A stretch of 64,000 nucleotides of DNA from Tubulanus polymorphus (taxonomy: Eukaryota > Nemertea > Palaeonemertea > Tubulaniformes > Tubulanidae), in NCBI RefSeq assembly GCF_964204645.1, contig NC_134036.1, positions 1,364,001 through 1,428,000 of the forward strand, given 5' to 3'. The notes under the pieces were generated by a model. It did no database searches and was not told where the DNA came from. It saw only the letters and a program-made list of their open reading frames with translations. Below, piece by piece: positions 49,844 through 63,630 of the stretch; the stretch's first letter is position 1; each line of letters begins with the position of its first letter. The position numbers were made by a program, and so were the translations under genes.

Positions 49844-52800
49844 ATGTACCGTGAAAGAAACATCTTTCGTTTTCTGCTGTTGTTGATTCTATGTTTATTC
49901 ATCACAAACACATCAGGTGAGTTTATCAATAATCGTTGGTTCCAGAGCTGTAAAAAATGCGGAAATCGTAAATTGTACGATTTCAATCCATAAGAGAGCA
50001 CCGATGATAACCAGAGAAAGAAGAGAATTATTGTTGGAGAACAGCATTTGGAGAATATTTTTGTAAAATAATCTTCTTTTTGTCATTTCAGCGAAATGTT
50101 TTGGGAAGAGTTGTACTGGTTGGGAGTGTCATTGCAGTAATACAGCCGTGGACGAATGTCCAATGATAGGTCAGAATACAGATGGCGCTTTAACGTGTCC
50201 AAATCCTAACACTGCATGTGAGTCTACAATAAAAACTCCGTATCCCTGGACACCACCAGGATGGACCGGACCAGCTTGTCAAATCGGTAAGTTTTCTGTA
50301 TCATCTGTTTCTGCTCCAGTAAACCGGGGTCAGGTCAAATATCACTGAACCTCGGATTTATATCAGATTAACGGATTAACTCCGTAAAAGCCTTTACAAA
50401 AATAAATCTAAAAGAAATACAAATGAATGATGTAAATTTCATTAGATTTATCTCAGATTAACCGAATAACACTAAAACTAATCCGTATACGGATTAACGT
50501 CACTAATCCGTAAGCGGGAATTATTTATTTATTGGTAAAAATATATATTTATGATTGATCCGGGAACTGAGATCAACTCTAATTATTTCATAGCGCAAAG
50601 AAAAAATTGTTACTTTTGTTTGATTTTATTTGAAATCATGAAATAACTTTGAATCAATTTGTTTTTGTTCGTCTTGAAAATTCGTGAAATAATTCAAATC
50701 TCTTATTCACAAAATGTGTTTTGTAGGAAACGTGGCTCGTGGTAAAACAGTTACAGCGTCATCCACTCACCCGGGGTATACTGATTCCGGTAGTAAATGT
50801 ACAGATGGTAGGACGGTAACTTTCTATGATCTATGTCACACTGAAGAGGATCAAAACGCCTGGATAAGAATTGATCTCGGAACTCAATGCGTGGTACAAA
50901 AAGTTACACTTTGGGATAGACCAGATGCGACTGGTTGCACCGATAACCCTGGAGACGAGTGGAGTGAGTACAAATTATTAATGTTGATTGATCATCTAGG
51001 CCAAATCTGATAGAAAAAGAATATATAACTTCAGCTCGAAAAGCCTGGTTGAATATAAACCAAGTTTAGATGAGTGATTTTTTTCAGAAAAGTTTGACCC
51101 GAGAAACTTTGAACTCTACCGAAATATCGAACTCTGAGTCATCAATAATCAATAATCTGTAAATAAAGTCAGTTCGACAACAATGTGTCTGTGGTATCCA
51201 TGGATGACAACTTCGTAAAAAATACGTCATTGGAAAATCTTGAATCAACTTTTTCAACGTGTCAACATTTTCAGTCGATAACAATAAATTTGTGTTAGGG
51301 GCCGTGCGCCTGTCGAAAACAATTAATTTATTTTTATATTTCTTCTTCTAAAGAATTTGAATAGAATTGTTTTGCACCCAAAGCAATCTTCAGCTTCCCG
51401 GATGTCGTGCATTATTATTTGTTTTCATCTTTCAAAGCTTCTTAATTCTTTTTCTAAGAAAAACGTTCGCGCAACCTGGAGATTCGAGTTGGAAATGAAT
51501 ATGGCACCAATACAAGTATTTCTACATCTAACCAGGAATGTGCTTACCAGGGTCCCCCTCTCTGTGGTAGGCATAAAACATTAGCGTGCAGCCCAGGTCC
51601 TATAGTTGGACGATACGTCACCGTTCAACACAAGAACATTAGTAATGCAGAGTATCTCAACCTGGCAGAAATAGAAGTTATCGGGTTCAAATATATCGGT
51701 AAGTTTTACATGACTATATATATGTGTAAACTATAAAGAGTATGGAAATGGATTTTGCTTTTCTCGAAAATATTCAGTGACTTGTATATAGAATTTACCC
51801 CCGAACGAAAAATTTTGAAATGAAAAGAAGTCTCCCTTTATTACCAAAATTTTGTTTTAAGCACCCATTCATTTAAGGATTATATTATTGTTAAAATAAG
51901 ATCGATTTTCATAAAAATATTCAGTGACTTGTAATGGGAATGTATTTCCGAATGTTCAAACAGTTCATATTTTCGTATCAAATTTGAATTTCTGTTTAGC
52001 ACCCGGTGGTTGCAGTAAGGGATCGAACTCATTTGGATGTATGATTGAATGTAGATGTTACAACAATGAAAGTTGTAACTATTTGAGTGGGATCTGTGAA
52101 TCTGGCTGTTCACAGAATTACATCGGAAAGTGGTGCGAGTCAGGTATATTACACTGAATCAGAGATTCCTTAGAATCTCGGTCCCAACTGTAAACGACTG
52201 AAAGTAAAGATCCTTGTTCATCTAAAACTAACATCAATCTATTTTCAGAATTTAAGTTGTTTTCGCTATTAACAGAATCTGCGCTGACAGATAACAGTGT
52301 AAGAGTCGGTTGGACAGCTTACTCGGGTTCTGTAGTAGATTCAGGACGTGGTACTGTCAGCGTTCTGTATCAAGTCGTTTATCGTAAGATATCAGAAAAG
52401 ACTTGGACTAATCAGGAAACTGCAGGAGTCCTTACACATCACACAATTACTGGTTTAACTCCTTATACCAGGTATAAGATAGCTGTTAGACTACAGAAAT
52501 TAGTGAACGGTCAACTTATATCAACTGCGAGTCTGACTAGTATGACTAGTACAGTATTAACTTTGTGTGCAGGTAAAACCCCTGATTCTAATAAACTCTT
52601 AAACTGTAAATGAGTAAAACATGTTGCTGTCGTCATCAAGTAGATGTCAATTCACAGAATCGCATTACTTAATTTGTCTGTGGTGTTTATTTCAGTACCA
52701 GGACCTCCCGCTTCTCTCGACTTCTCATCTACAAGGGATACATTCCAAACAACATTGACATGGACACCACCAAACCGTCCAAATGGTGACATCATTAATT

Positions 52801-55800
52801 ATCGGGTAGGAATTATCTTATTCTGACCAGTAGAGGGCACCACCAGCTCTATACTGTAACATGTCTCCTATCTGTTTTCAGCTCACGTGTGAACCCATCA
52901 GTACAACTTCCACAACACCTTTAACAGACATAAAAACAATCAACAAACCTAAAATCAAAGGCTCCATCACAACTTTAGACATAACGACGTCACTGATACC
53001 TTTTACTCAATACAACTGTTCAATGTTTGCCTCGAATAGTAAAGGGGAAGGGTCACCTGCCAGTGTTAGCTTTTGGTCAGGTGAGTAATTTGAACCCAAT
53101 GACCTCAAGTATTCATTGATGTCACTTGTCAACATTGTCACTTACTGATATTTCAGGTGAAATAACAATTCCCCTACTGGTTGTCAAGAAAGCAGCGATA
53201 ACAAACACGACTGTTACACTTCAAATAACACGTGTTAATACTGGAAACATTACGTAAGTGTCCTCTTATTTTCATCTATAAATAATGCATGATCTTATAA
53301 AACAATTTTTCTCTGATTTTCAGCGGTTACGAGGTGATCGTCAAGAAACATGATGGACCAATCAGCCGTCGCCGGAAGCGTGCAGTCAACCAATCACAGT
53401 ACGTCTCGTACGGAGAAGCTAAACAGCGAGGATTATCAGTTTATATTACTGCAGTTCTACCACCGAAAGTGCCCTCTGAGTTTATAGTTGGTGACACACG
53501 TGACTATTGTGGTTACTTTAATGCTCCTCTAGAAACTGGAAAATCTTACAGTTTTATTTTAGGAATCGTTGTCAATTATAACGGAGTGAGTTCATCTTGT
53601 CTTTGAATGTGAATTGTAGTTTCCAATTTGGAGGTGACTCTAGCCATTTTTTGGGGATTTTTCAGGAAACGTTTCGGCATTATCCACCAATAGAACAGCA
53701 AGAGAGAATCACTGTTCAAGCATCGTCTAGTAAGGCAGGGATAATAGGTGGCGTTGTGACAGTTGTTCTAATACTGTTATTGGTTGCTGTTGCTCTATAT
53801 ATTGTTTGGAGGTATGAGTAAATAGTGGCGACCTCTATAGTCCAAGGCAAATCATTTGACAATCGCCCAATGCCCCTATTCTCACAAAAGTTCCCCCTCA
53901 TTCAGTTACCCACTATATGGACGCTTTAACTTTTCAGACGCGGTGGATTCAAAATTAAACAAGCATCGAACAATGCAGAAATATCCATGGGGAATATTTC
54001 ACCTTCTGATAAACCTATTGAAATACCTTTGGCGAGAGAAGAAGCAGAGGCTGTTTATGTGAATTGTCCTAAATCACCGAGACAAGAAAATACAGCTAGT
54101 GCAAATGCTGCATTTTCAAGAGGTTTGTCTCAAGACCGTGAGGTTTTGTAAAGTTGTAGCCTATTTTAACATTTAACACTATGATTCCTCTCCCTATAGT
54201 AAGCTCCGCGTATTTCAATATCTATGACGATCCGAATGCTGTAGATGAAACGCAAGATGGCGAGGATCATCACTACGAAATCGCTTCTAAAGGCGCTACT
54301 ATGATTTGTGACCTGTTGGGAGAGACCTTGATGAAGACCTCTGATGAGTGGAAGAATATGAATGAAGAATTTCAGGTAAAATTGCTGGGAGGTTGCGACT
54401 GCTCGTGGGTAAGACATGTGATCATGTTCTGGATCTATTTTTTCTTTAGAGTGTTCTCAAATTCAGACGAGGATTGAGCGCCTGCGCTGAGACAGTGGAG
54501 AATCTTGAGAAAAACAGGTTTCCAAACATATTGGCCTGTAAGTATTGCCTGGTCATTATATAGACATGAGTTCTGTCGTAAATACAAGAGTTGCCTTGTG
54601 AAACATCTCTATTGAGTTTCATTGACTTTGAGTGGTTTTTTCTAGATGATTCGACTAGAGTTGTTCTGGAACAAATCGGTGAAGATCCAACATCAGATTA
54701 CATCAATGCCAATTATATTCGGGTGATAAATCAATCCCTCTCTGCTCTTGAAAATGTTGCCACGTCCTCCTATTGTATATAAACGGAAATTCTGAATTTA
54801 ATTTTCAGGGACTAACTGGTCATGTAATATGTATTGCTTGCCAGGGTAAGTCTCATGATTCAATTGTTGCGTGTTACTTGTGCGCTCACTCATCTAACTT
54901 GTTCTTTCAGCTCCATTGCTATCTACAATCAATGACCATTGGCGGATGATCTGGCAAGAGAAATGTCCAGCTATCATTGTACTTACTGTTCTGACTGAAG
55001 GACAAGGCAAAGATAAGAAGGTTGCAAAAATACTCTAAGATGCTGAAGCGTAAACAGGCAAAATTTAGAAAAATAAGTACCGTTGATTTTTAACTTGCAG
55101 GTGAAGTATCATTTATATTGGCCAACAAAACTGAACACGAAAGGTCGATATGGAGATATAACAGTAAAAGTTGCAAAGAAAATGGAAAAACACACTGAGC
55201 CTCCGGCTGCCGTACATTTCTTGTCCATTACAAAGGTAATGATCATGTCATTGCTTTATCATGAGTGACCTAGTGTTGGTATTTCTGCTATCTATAAGCT
55301 TGGTTCAGATATCGATTTTAATAGACTCTCCCGATAAGTAACATTTCATTTATTTTATAGCGTGGCCACAAACAAGCACATAATCTATTAGTGTTTCACT
55401 ATCGAGGATGGCCGGATCATGGTGTACCGTTCCCGGCTTTATCTGTTGTTCGTATGCAACAGTTCATCAAACAGCGTCTTACCGACCCGGATCAGGGACT
55501 TGTGCTGGTTCATGGCAGGTAAATTAATTTGAAATCGTCCAGTCCTTTACAGTTAAGGACACGTTTAGATATGTTATTGTTTGTGTTCTCAGTGCTGGTG
55601 CTGGAAGGACGGGTTGTTATATCGCAACGGAGCAGCTTCTTGAGAAAGCCAAGAAAGATGGACTTGTTAACGTATTCGACATGTTTAGGAAATTACGACA
55701 ACAAAGACCAGAAATGATCCAAAATATGGTAAATCTTAATAAAGTTACTGCCTCTCATTTCACGTTTCCAAAATGGAAAACTTCAACGTGTTCCTTTATT

Positions 55801-57407
55801 ACTATCTACTTCAGAAACAGTACATTCTCGTGCACCAGATTCTACTGGAGGAACTGGTACTGGGACCGGTGGCGTACCCGACCACGAGTTTCAGAGAATC
55901 ATACGAGGAAAGAAAGGCAATGCGTCCTGTATCTAGAAACGTGTCTGATAAAATAGAGGAACAATTTCTTGTACGTATTAAGATCGGCCAAAATGAGATG
56001 AAGGGTTTTGGATAACAAACAGATGGCAGCAATGAATCCATTGACCCAGATAAACTAGATTTCAATTTTTTTTTCCTTGGTTTGGTTTTGAAGAAAATAA
56101 TTACCCAATGCGTTGTTTTCTGATGCAGGTTTTGAAGGCATCAACTCCGATTCAGGACGAGGAATCACTAGCAATGGCCAAACTACTCAACAATGTTAAC
56201 AAGTCCCGATACAAAGACATCCTTCCCGAGGCACAGTATCAACCGCAACTCTCACATAAAGGGTTCATTAATGCTTCATTTGTGCACGTGAGTTTGATTC
56301 TGAATTAATAGCTATCCGTGGAATATCTGGTAGAGGGGGGGGGGGCATTAAGCCTCGATAATCTTCAGTTGAGATATCGATAAGTTATAAGAATCTGATT
56401 GAAATACTTTCCTTTTTACAGACGATCACAGATAAAAACGTGTTTATAGCAACACAAAGTCCAATGGCAAATACTATTACTGACTTTTGGCAAATGATCT
56501 TTGACTATAACTGTGAACTTATTGTGATGATGCATCAAGAATGTCCACAAGATCCGGTAAGGCTACTCCTAGTCTAGCACTGCTTAGTATAGATATCTTC
56601 TAAATGTATGACGGTCTGGTTCGTGGGAATCCTTTTTCAGAATATATCTTATAATTTCAGACATATGCAAACTATTGTCCTGCAGCTGGAAGTATTAAAT
56701 GCAGTCCTTTTACAGTCACTGTTGAGGAGGTATCATTGCCCTTTAAGACCATCGTTCGCCGGAATTTGATCCTCCAAAAACAGAATGTATGTTGAGTTAT
56801 TTCGGTAGCTACTTTTCAGAGAAATATAGCTGCATTTTTCGGAATTTCCTTCGACATTGCTATTTACTATGACCTGATCAGATCAATTTTATTTCTTTGA
56901 TTTCACAGGAATCGCATCAGATTCGTCAGATCCAGTTTTTAGGATGGCCTGAGGATGAGTCGGTTCCTAATTTACAATATCTATTCGAGTTTGTGAATCT
57001 AGTTACAAGAGAACACGTGACCAGTCCTATTGTTGTACATTGCATGTTCGTATCTTAGTAACATCAGTCAATTATTCAAAACAATATCACATATTCTATC
57101 GATTATGCAAATTTTACAGGGACAGCACAACGAGAGCAGGGCTATTTTGTGCGGCATTTGAACTGATCACCAAGGCGCCATCTAGCGAACAAATCGACAT
57201 TTATCACTGTATACAAAAACTACGAATGACTCGACCTCAATTCATTCCAAATTTGGTAAGAAATTAATCGATTTACTTTGTATTTTCACGAGTTATTTTA
57301 TAGATGTATTTTTCTTGTTTTCGTATTCATAGGAACAGTACAAGTTTCTACACGATCTGGTGATATTCTATTTACAAGGATTCGACACTTATGTGAACCT
57401 TAGTTAG
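49844..57407 (+). CDS. RPTP-4: lectin-type receptor tyrosine pseudophosphatase
   Basis: 27 coding exons: 49844-49916, 50092-50286, 50727-50963, 51459-51698, 52000-52143, 52249-52572, 52696-52805, 52882-53080, 53157-53253, 53324-53585, 53666-53811, 53938-54122, 54200-54375, 54450-54537, 54646-54722, 54809-54845, 54911-55020, 55101-55235, 55361-55518, 55593-55728, 55815-55970, 56129-56287, 56422-56556, 56661-56786, 56909-57045, 57120-57255, 57333-57407; 4053 nt, 1350 aa. Same domain order as RPTP-2. Furin-like RRRKRA at 53367-53384. D1 Gly997 replaces the catalytic Cys (codon 55514-55516), WPD kept; D2 C1280-X5-R, WPE. Two cysteines absent from the other copies occur in the ectodomain (GTQCVV in the lectin, DYCGYF in FN3-3). 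D2 shows private changes (ECPQDP, PFKTIVRRNL). The acceptor before the second lectin exon is CTAAG instead of CTCAG. YVNC (54056) and SAYFNI (54205) are in the juxtamembrane region. Confidence 0.9.
50727..51698 (+). other. F-type lectin domain, RPTP-4
   Basis: Exons 50727-50963 and 51459-51698. Loop 1 TASSTHPGYTDSGS is the longest of the set, loop 2 is RTVTFYDL, and loop 3 has a two-residue extension (TDNPGDEW). H-X26-R-X-D is kept. Private Cys in GTQCVVQKVT. Confidence 0.8.
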
Positions 57408-59258
57408 AATTATGATTCGAAATGCTGAAGAAAAGCAAACAATCAAAAAAGGGAATCTGACTAAAGGCACCTGAACTGCTACTTTACACCTGGCATTAAC
57501 CGAGTGATGGCGCCACTAGCTGGAACACGAGGCAACGAAATTCACTTACTAGTTTAATCATGTATCTTTTTAAATTGTTTTATTCAAAATATTGCTTGGA
57601 CTCTTGGACATAAAGATTAACGTACTTTTCGTATTGAGGAACCTTAGGTCTACTCCAGAAACTGTCCGGTTTTATTGTGTTTATGTTTACGGTTACTTTT
57701 TTGTTCATGAATTATATTCATATATAATTTATATATCAGCTATCTAATTATGTATCTATAAAACTGAGTGTTGTATTATGTTATAATTTCAATGTAAATA
57801 AAGATATATTCAGATATTTCTCAATAGAAATAGATTTCAATATAAAGATGATTTATGTAATTGTCACTGTTAATTAGATATTCTTAGTTAATCTAAAAAC
57901 TCATATTTGTAATCACCGCGTTCACATCGTGTATCATCCACTTCCTTCCCTCACTGTTATCCACCTATCCACCTAATATACATATACACTAGTAAAAGCG
58001 AAAACTCGTAATTTCTAGTATAAAATAAACATAACTACTGACAGTTAGTTGTTACCTGTTGTCACGTTTATTGATTATACTCACAGTCCTTATATGAATA
58101 TAACTGATTATTTTACTTTCATAATGAACTCGAATATTGTACATAATCTAGAATAAAATATGTAGATTTTACTGATTTGAATTTGATGTTTATTTTTTCA
58201 CTTAATGTTTTTATTTTTGTCTTGTTTAACAAAAGAAAATTCATTTCCGGAAATACATTCGGTGCTTTCTGTTTTATTTTGTTTTGTTCTTGATTCGTTT
58301 TACAAAAGGAAAGTCTTTCATGAACTCATAGATTTACTTTAGAAATAGTTAACCAAAAATACTTCTTTTTCTGATGTTGAACAAAAGACATGATTAGCCA
58401 TTTTTGAAATTTCAACAATATGATTCATATGATAAACATTGGTAATAATGAATTTAGTTTATTAGGAAAGGAGTCTTCTTTTGTGGTTGGATCAACACAA
58501 AATAATCACGGAGATTATAAAGCACGTAATGACTTACGATTCCGGGGGTCAGTTGGTTAGAGTTAATCAGTGGATCTTTGACCAACTTTTGAGCATTTGT
58601 GGCTCATAACATGCTTTAGAATATTGTGGTGATTTTTTGTTGTCAAGTTAAGACATTCTATTCTGATATCGCACTACGTGTATTCACGAAGATTTACAGC
58701 GCGATTTACAAAAACATCACGTATCAAAAACTTCCGAATGAAAATAATTTCTAAACTACATAAAAATCATTCAAATGGTTGTCTGTACTTCATAATGCAA
58801 GGTTTCTCATCTTGTTGACTGTAATAAGAGTAACCAACTGCACACGTTTGACGCCCAATGTTCATTTTCCCATTTAACTTTTTCCAATAATTTTCCAACA
58901 ATTTTCTTCGTAATAGAACATATCTATCTTGAAAAGAGGAAGTTGTCGCAGAGTTTTTCACTGATCGCCGTTCAGACACGTCTTCCTTTGAACGACGAAG
59001 TTTTATTTTCAAACATAAAATACGTAAATCGCAATTTACTTCCTGGTAGACCGGTAGGCGACGCTTTCGCGGATTTCACAGATGCGACGCATACATTCAT
59101 TTAACACCGTGCACCTTTTATATTGTCAGTTATATAATACACTCCTGAATAGGAAGACGTTTTTTTAAACTCATGTGACCGAACGTTCAAGTATTATACA
59201 TCAGAAAGCAGTTTGCTCGTACATTGTAACATCGTTTTGCGGCGTTAAAATCTACTTT
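57408..59258. other. Spacer E: 3' flank of RPTP-4 and intergenic DNA
   Basis: Shared spacer; no gene accepted. It shares small deletions with spacer B (AAAAACATCACG near 58711; six bases lost near 59009), although the downstream Ig copy groups with C. Confidence 0.55.
57797..57802 (+). promoter_or_regulatory. Candidate polyadenylation signal of RPTP-4
   Basis: AATAAA about 390 bases after the stop, in the same context as the other copies. Confidence 0.5.
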
Positions 59259-60012
59259 CTTAAGGTTTATTTTCGCTCTGCTATTGTTTTTATTAGCGTT
59301 ACGAAGGTCAAGTATCTACATCGCTAAAGGTAAGAAAAACAAATTATATTCTATCATCTTTTCGTGTTTTTATTATGTTTATACAATTCACTATAGTTAG
59401 GCTGATATAGAATATTTATACTCTGTTTCTCCTAATCGGCTGAGCGTCACATTCGTAAAACATGATGAAATTTGTAATCAGTTCATTTCTATAACTGTCG
59501 GGTCTGTTATTGTTAGATTGATCATGATTTAAAACAAAAATAGTCATGTACAGGGTAGATAGACGGTCAATTTATGAGCTCAGTAGAAATTTGAGAAACA
59601 AGGTAACAATTTTTGTAGCCTAAAATGCGAATCTTTGTAGATAGATCTTTATTGAAAGGAGGGGTATAGACCACGGACTTTAAATTAACTTGGGTTAAGC
59701 TCAGCAGAAATGAGAAACAAGGTACGAATTTTTAGCCAGTGTAAATTAAAGCTTATTCGGTTGACCCAGTTTTTTTTTCAATTGTTGAAGTTTCTGAAAA
59801 AGCTTGTCTGGTAGGCTATCATAGAATCGAAGGTACATGTATTCTATCATAGTGATTACATATGGCCAATGGGTTCGTTTTCCCCCGTTAACGATCCTAA
59901 ACTGACCACTAGTAGCCCCTAGACATCACGGTGTTATCATCCATGATATTTGTTTGTATACTATTTCTATTAAAGGCTTTGTGCGGTTACAGTATGTATA
60001 GGAAGGTAAGGA

Positions 60013-60062
60013 TTAATAGTATAATAATAATAATAATAATAATAATAGTATAATATTAATAG
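60013..60062. repeat. (AAT)n microsatellite replacing spacer (copy E)
   Basis: Same tract and same flanking junctions as at 33202-33250, so copies C and E share this event by descent or conversion. Confidence 0.85.
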
Positions 60063-61176
60063 TTTTGGAAACACTGGTACGTGCGTTTAGTTAATATAAT
60101 CCTGAAGCCGGGTCGTGCTACAGTGCTACTTTAATTCTACATGCTCATAATCTCGATCGCGGTTTAACTGTTTACAAAACGGACTAGAATATCAAACGTC
60201 TTGTCCACACACAGCGGTACCTGCGATATATTCTAAATCAGTGTTCATCTTCATTACAGAAGTGTTTGCCAATGATGTCGGTGTTGTTGCTAATGACGCA
60301 GTGCACATGAATATATGGTAAATAAAATCTACTAGGTTTTCGCAATGTCGCTTGGGAAATGGCAAACGGTTATCTTAGAATTTCCACTTGTAAATTGGTA
60401 ATTTTGTGAATTGTTTGTTAATTATTTATAGGACAGCAGCAGAACTGTATAGTTGTGCTGTGTGCGTTGGGCTTTACAAAGCAAATCCATGTCAGTAGCG
60501 ATATCTATTTTCAGTTCCACCCGAATTCATTGTGCTGACTGAATTTCCAAACGGTCCAGTTGTCCAAGGCACATCGAAAACTCTGACTCCAGTAACCCAG
60601 AGTTTTCAATTGTCTGGGCGTACAGATATGGGGTATCAACATGGACAAATGTTTCACCCAACCCAGCAATCAATCATAAACCTGGTCCTCACAGTGGTCG
60701 GGTATCTACTAGTAGTTTGGTAGTTACAACCGATAAGGATAAAATGGAAGGCAATACAGATGTACTGCTTATCAGAACGGTGTGTCTTTTCATGTGGTCA
60801 CCAACTCCACGACACTGTCAGTATTGTGTAAGTGACGTCTATAACACCTTAAACAACATAATTTTTCTTTTCTATTTTATCAAACTTTTTTTTTCTATAT
60901 ATAGGTTATATTATATTTCTAAAATATTCTTCTTTCCCGTAAAATGAAAAGTAGATGTTTCATATTCTATAGATTCGGCAGATTCTGTTTCGCTGACTCC
61001 AGTAAACTGTGTCGTAAGGGAAGGCGGTTCAATTCGGTTTAATTGTGCAGGAACTGGTGGAAATCCTGATAGTTTCACTTTCGTATGGCAATTCTCAACT
61101 GCATCGGGTTTCTGGAATCCTAATCGGATCCACGAATGATTATTTAGCCCTAGATAATGTATCAAGAACTGATTCT

Positions 61177-61318
61177 GGGGCTGGTTGCATAGTCATGGCT
61201 TAGACTTAAGACTAGTCTAAGACCAACTTAGTTCTATAGCCAATCTAACAATTTAAGACCGGTCTTATGATTTAAGACCATTTTTGGACTTAAGTCATGA
61301 CTGTGCAACTGGCCCCAG
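61177..61318. mobile_element. MITE-like element in the Ig2 exon (copy E)
   Basis: Same element and insertion site as in copies A, C and D, with ends GGGGCTGGTTGC and GCAACTGGCCCC. Confidence 0.7.
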
Positions 61319-62728
61319 GACAATACAGATATAATGCGACCAATACAGGAGGTTCTACTTTCAGTAATATCGCTTCTGTCGATGTTCAATGTAAGTAACC
61401 AGCCAATAAAGAGTTTTCCAGTTTCTAGGCACCATTATCCTGTACCCATTTATAAGGACTTTCAGATTATGGATGAATACTGTATTTAGAATGATTCTGA
61501 TAATGTGACCAAAAACTTTTTCATTTTTCACAGATGCACCAACGCTCTCAGAGAAACTGAAACCTGTAGCCGCAAAAATAGGGGAAAGCGTTAGATTTAT
61601 GATAGGCTACTATGCAAATCCGCAAGCGACGAGTTTAAACTGCATCCACGAGTTTATATACAGAACTAATTGGTTCAGGTCAGATATAATGTGCTGGGAA
61701 GTTACTATCGAATCAGTCCAGGCGTCTGATTATGGATCTCATTCGTGTCAACTGAAGAATTCGATCGGTAGCCTGGATATTATTACATTGGATATCCTTA
61801 AAACTGGTAATTACTGTTCCGAATATTCACATCGCTAATATTCCCCATTAATATCCACTTGCGGCTAACTAACGGCTGTGCAATACAAAAACAAAAAATG
61901 GCGAAAGTTTGTGTTTTGTAAGATGCTCAGCTAAATGAAGAAATCCCACACTTCGAATTTAAAATTATACGATAAAATGTATATTATGAAACCACAACGT
62001 TGACTGACAGCCATCATCAGGTGGAATGCTCAGCTATTCGTTGAAACTAATGACCTATCCGCGAACCGATCTTTGCACTTCTACTGATTTAGATATTGAA
62101 ATTTCGCGTTTCAAACTTAATTTCTTCATTCAGTCGATGACAATGCGTGGACCGTCACGTCTTTAGTCCCGCTGATAATTGCTGGAGTGGTTCTTGGTAG
62201 CATTGCGTTCATTCTGATCGTAATATTTCTGCTCGTATATCTGATAAAACAACTCGAAAACAGAGGAAACAAATCACGTCGAATGTAAGTTTTTATGGAA
62301 TCATTTTGTTGTTGTCGTCCCTTTAATTGTTTCGCACCAAATGCCACCTTCTTTTTAAATGACAGAAAACTTATCAATAACAGATCACTAATACATAACT
62401 CATCAATTACAGATTAGTTTGATTTGGTTCGAATCCCATTAGTCCTTCAAACCGACTATTTCGGTACCGTCTATTCAAAAGGTATTTGCTGAACCCAGAA
62501 TTTTGAAGAATTGAAAAAATCGAGTTAAAATCGTCACTCTTTTATTTCAGTAAAACTAAAGATTTAACGACAGGTAAAAATTATTCATATAGAAATATGA
62601 ATTTATTTTCTAGACTTCTAAATATTGAATGTTATTATTTTGACAATTTCATCATTTTTAAACGTATTTTTATTATTACAGTTTATCGAAACAATGACCC
62701 GGATTCACGTATTTATACAAGGAAGTAA

Positions 62729-63187
62729 TGATAGGAAAAAATGATCCATGATTTTAATGATTTTAATTGGTGATTAATTAGCTTTGTGGTCACCCTATTC
62801 AGCTGATGCCTGTTTTTTCTGATACGGGGAAAACCAATGGTTTGTCTCATTTTACACGAAAGGGGTGTCATGTCTATCGTGCTAAGGATTTAAGTGGAGT
62901 TAATCCGTTAACACTATGAATTAAACTGTTTTTTTTTCATGTTTTGATAATTTGTTCTTTTTACTTATCAAAGATTTTTTCTTTTATTTATTTTTTTCCT
63001 ACTCGGGTAACGGTGACCCTTGATGTTCTGTTCTGGCCTCCTTCCTAACCTCCCCCTCAGAGCAAAATAAACTAGCAAATCTGAAATTTGTTTAAACTTC
63101 CTTTAAAATGATTTATTTGAAAATCAAAAGGAAGTTAATTGCATAGATATGTGAGCGATATCATATTGCGTCATTCAGATAAACAAA
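62729..63187 (+). other. Gap between Ig pseudogene E and RPTP-5; presumed 5' flank
   Basis: Equivalent to 6200-6656; no coding sequence. One change of note is CTCGGGTAACGG where most copies have CTCAGGTAACGG (63003). Confidence 0.45.
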
Positions 63188-63630
63188 ATGTATCGTGAAA
63201 GAAACATCTTTCGTTTTTTGCTGTTGTTGATTCTATGTTTATTCATCACAAACACATCAGGTGAGTTAATCAATAATCGTTGGTTCCAGAGCTGTTGAAA
63301 ACGTAGAAATCGTAAATTGTACGATTTCAATCCATAAGAGAGCACCGATGATAACCAGAGAAAGAAGAGAATTATTGTTGGAGAACAGCATTTGGAGAAT
63401 ATTTTTGTAAAATAATCTTCTTTTTGTCATTTCAGCAAAATGTTTTGGGAAGAGTTGTACTGGTTGGTTGTGTCATTGCAGTAATACAGCTGTGGACCAA
63501 TGTCCAATCAAGGGTCAGAATATAGATGGCGCTTTAACGTGTCCTGATCCTAATACTGCATGTGAGTCTACAATAAAAATTCCATATCCCTGGACACCGC
63601 CAGGATGGACCGGACCAGCTTGTCAAATCG
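63188..63630 (+). CDS. RPTP-5: first two exons of a further lectin-type RPTP (partial)
   Basis: Signal-peptide exon 63188-63260 (MYRERNIFRF..., ends in phase 1) and EGF-like exon 63436-63630 ([15 protein letters not shown] to GPACQI). They are intact and in frame, with the same donor and acceptor positions as the other genes. WLCHC is shared with RPTP-2 rather than the WECHC of genes 1, 3 and 4. Private changes include CPDPNTAC and TIKIPYPW. The lectin exons are expected ~440-470 bases downstream, just past the window edge, so whether this gene is complete cannot be judged. Confidence 0.8.

Larger units (their letters stand above)
59259..62728 (+). pseudogene. Ig pseudogene E
   Basis: Exon remnants: leader-like to 59329, 60260-60317, 60432-60490, 60515-60827 (V-type, TAG at 60721-60723), 60973-61390 (Ig2 with inserted element), 61534-61806 (Ig3, open), 62134-62284 (TM), 62551-62573, 62682-62728. 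Ig2 keeps the first cysteine (FNCAGT) but not the second (YRYNAT). A one-base gain at about 61117 (TGGAATCCTAATCGG against TGGAAATCAATCGG) brings a stop shortly after. The membrane exon differs at several residues (YLIKQLENRGNKSRRM). Confidence 0.7.
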
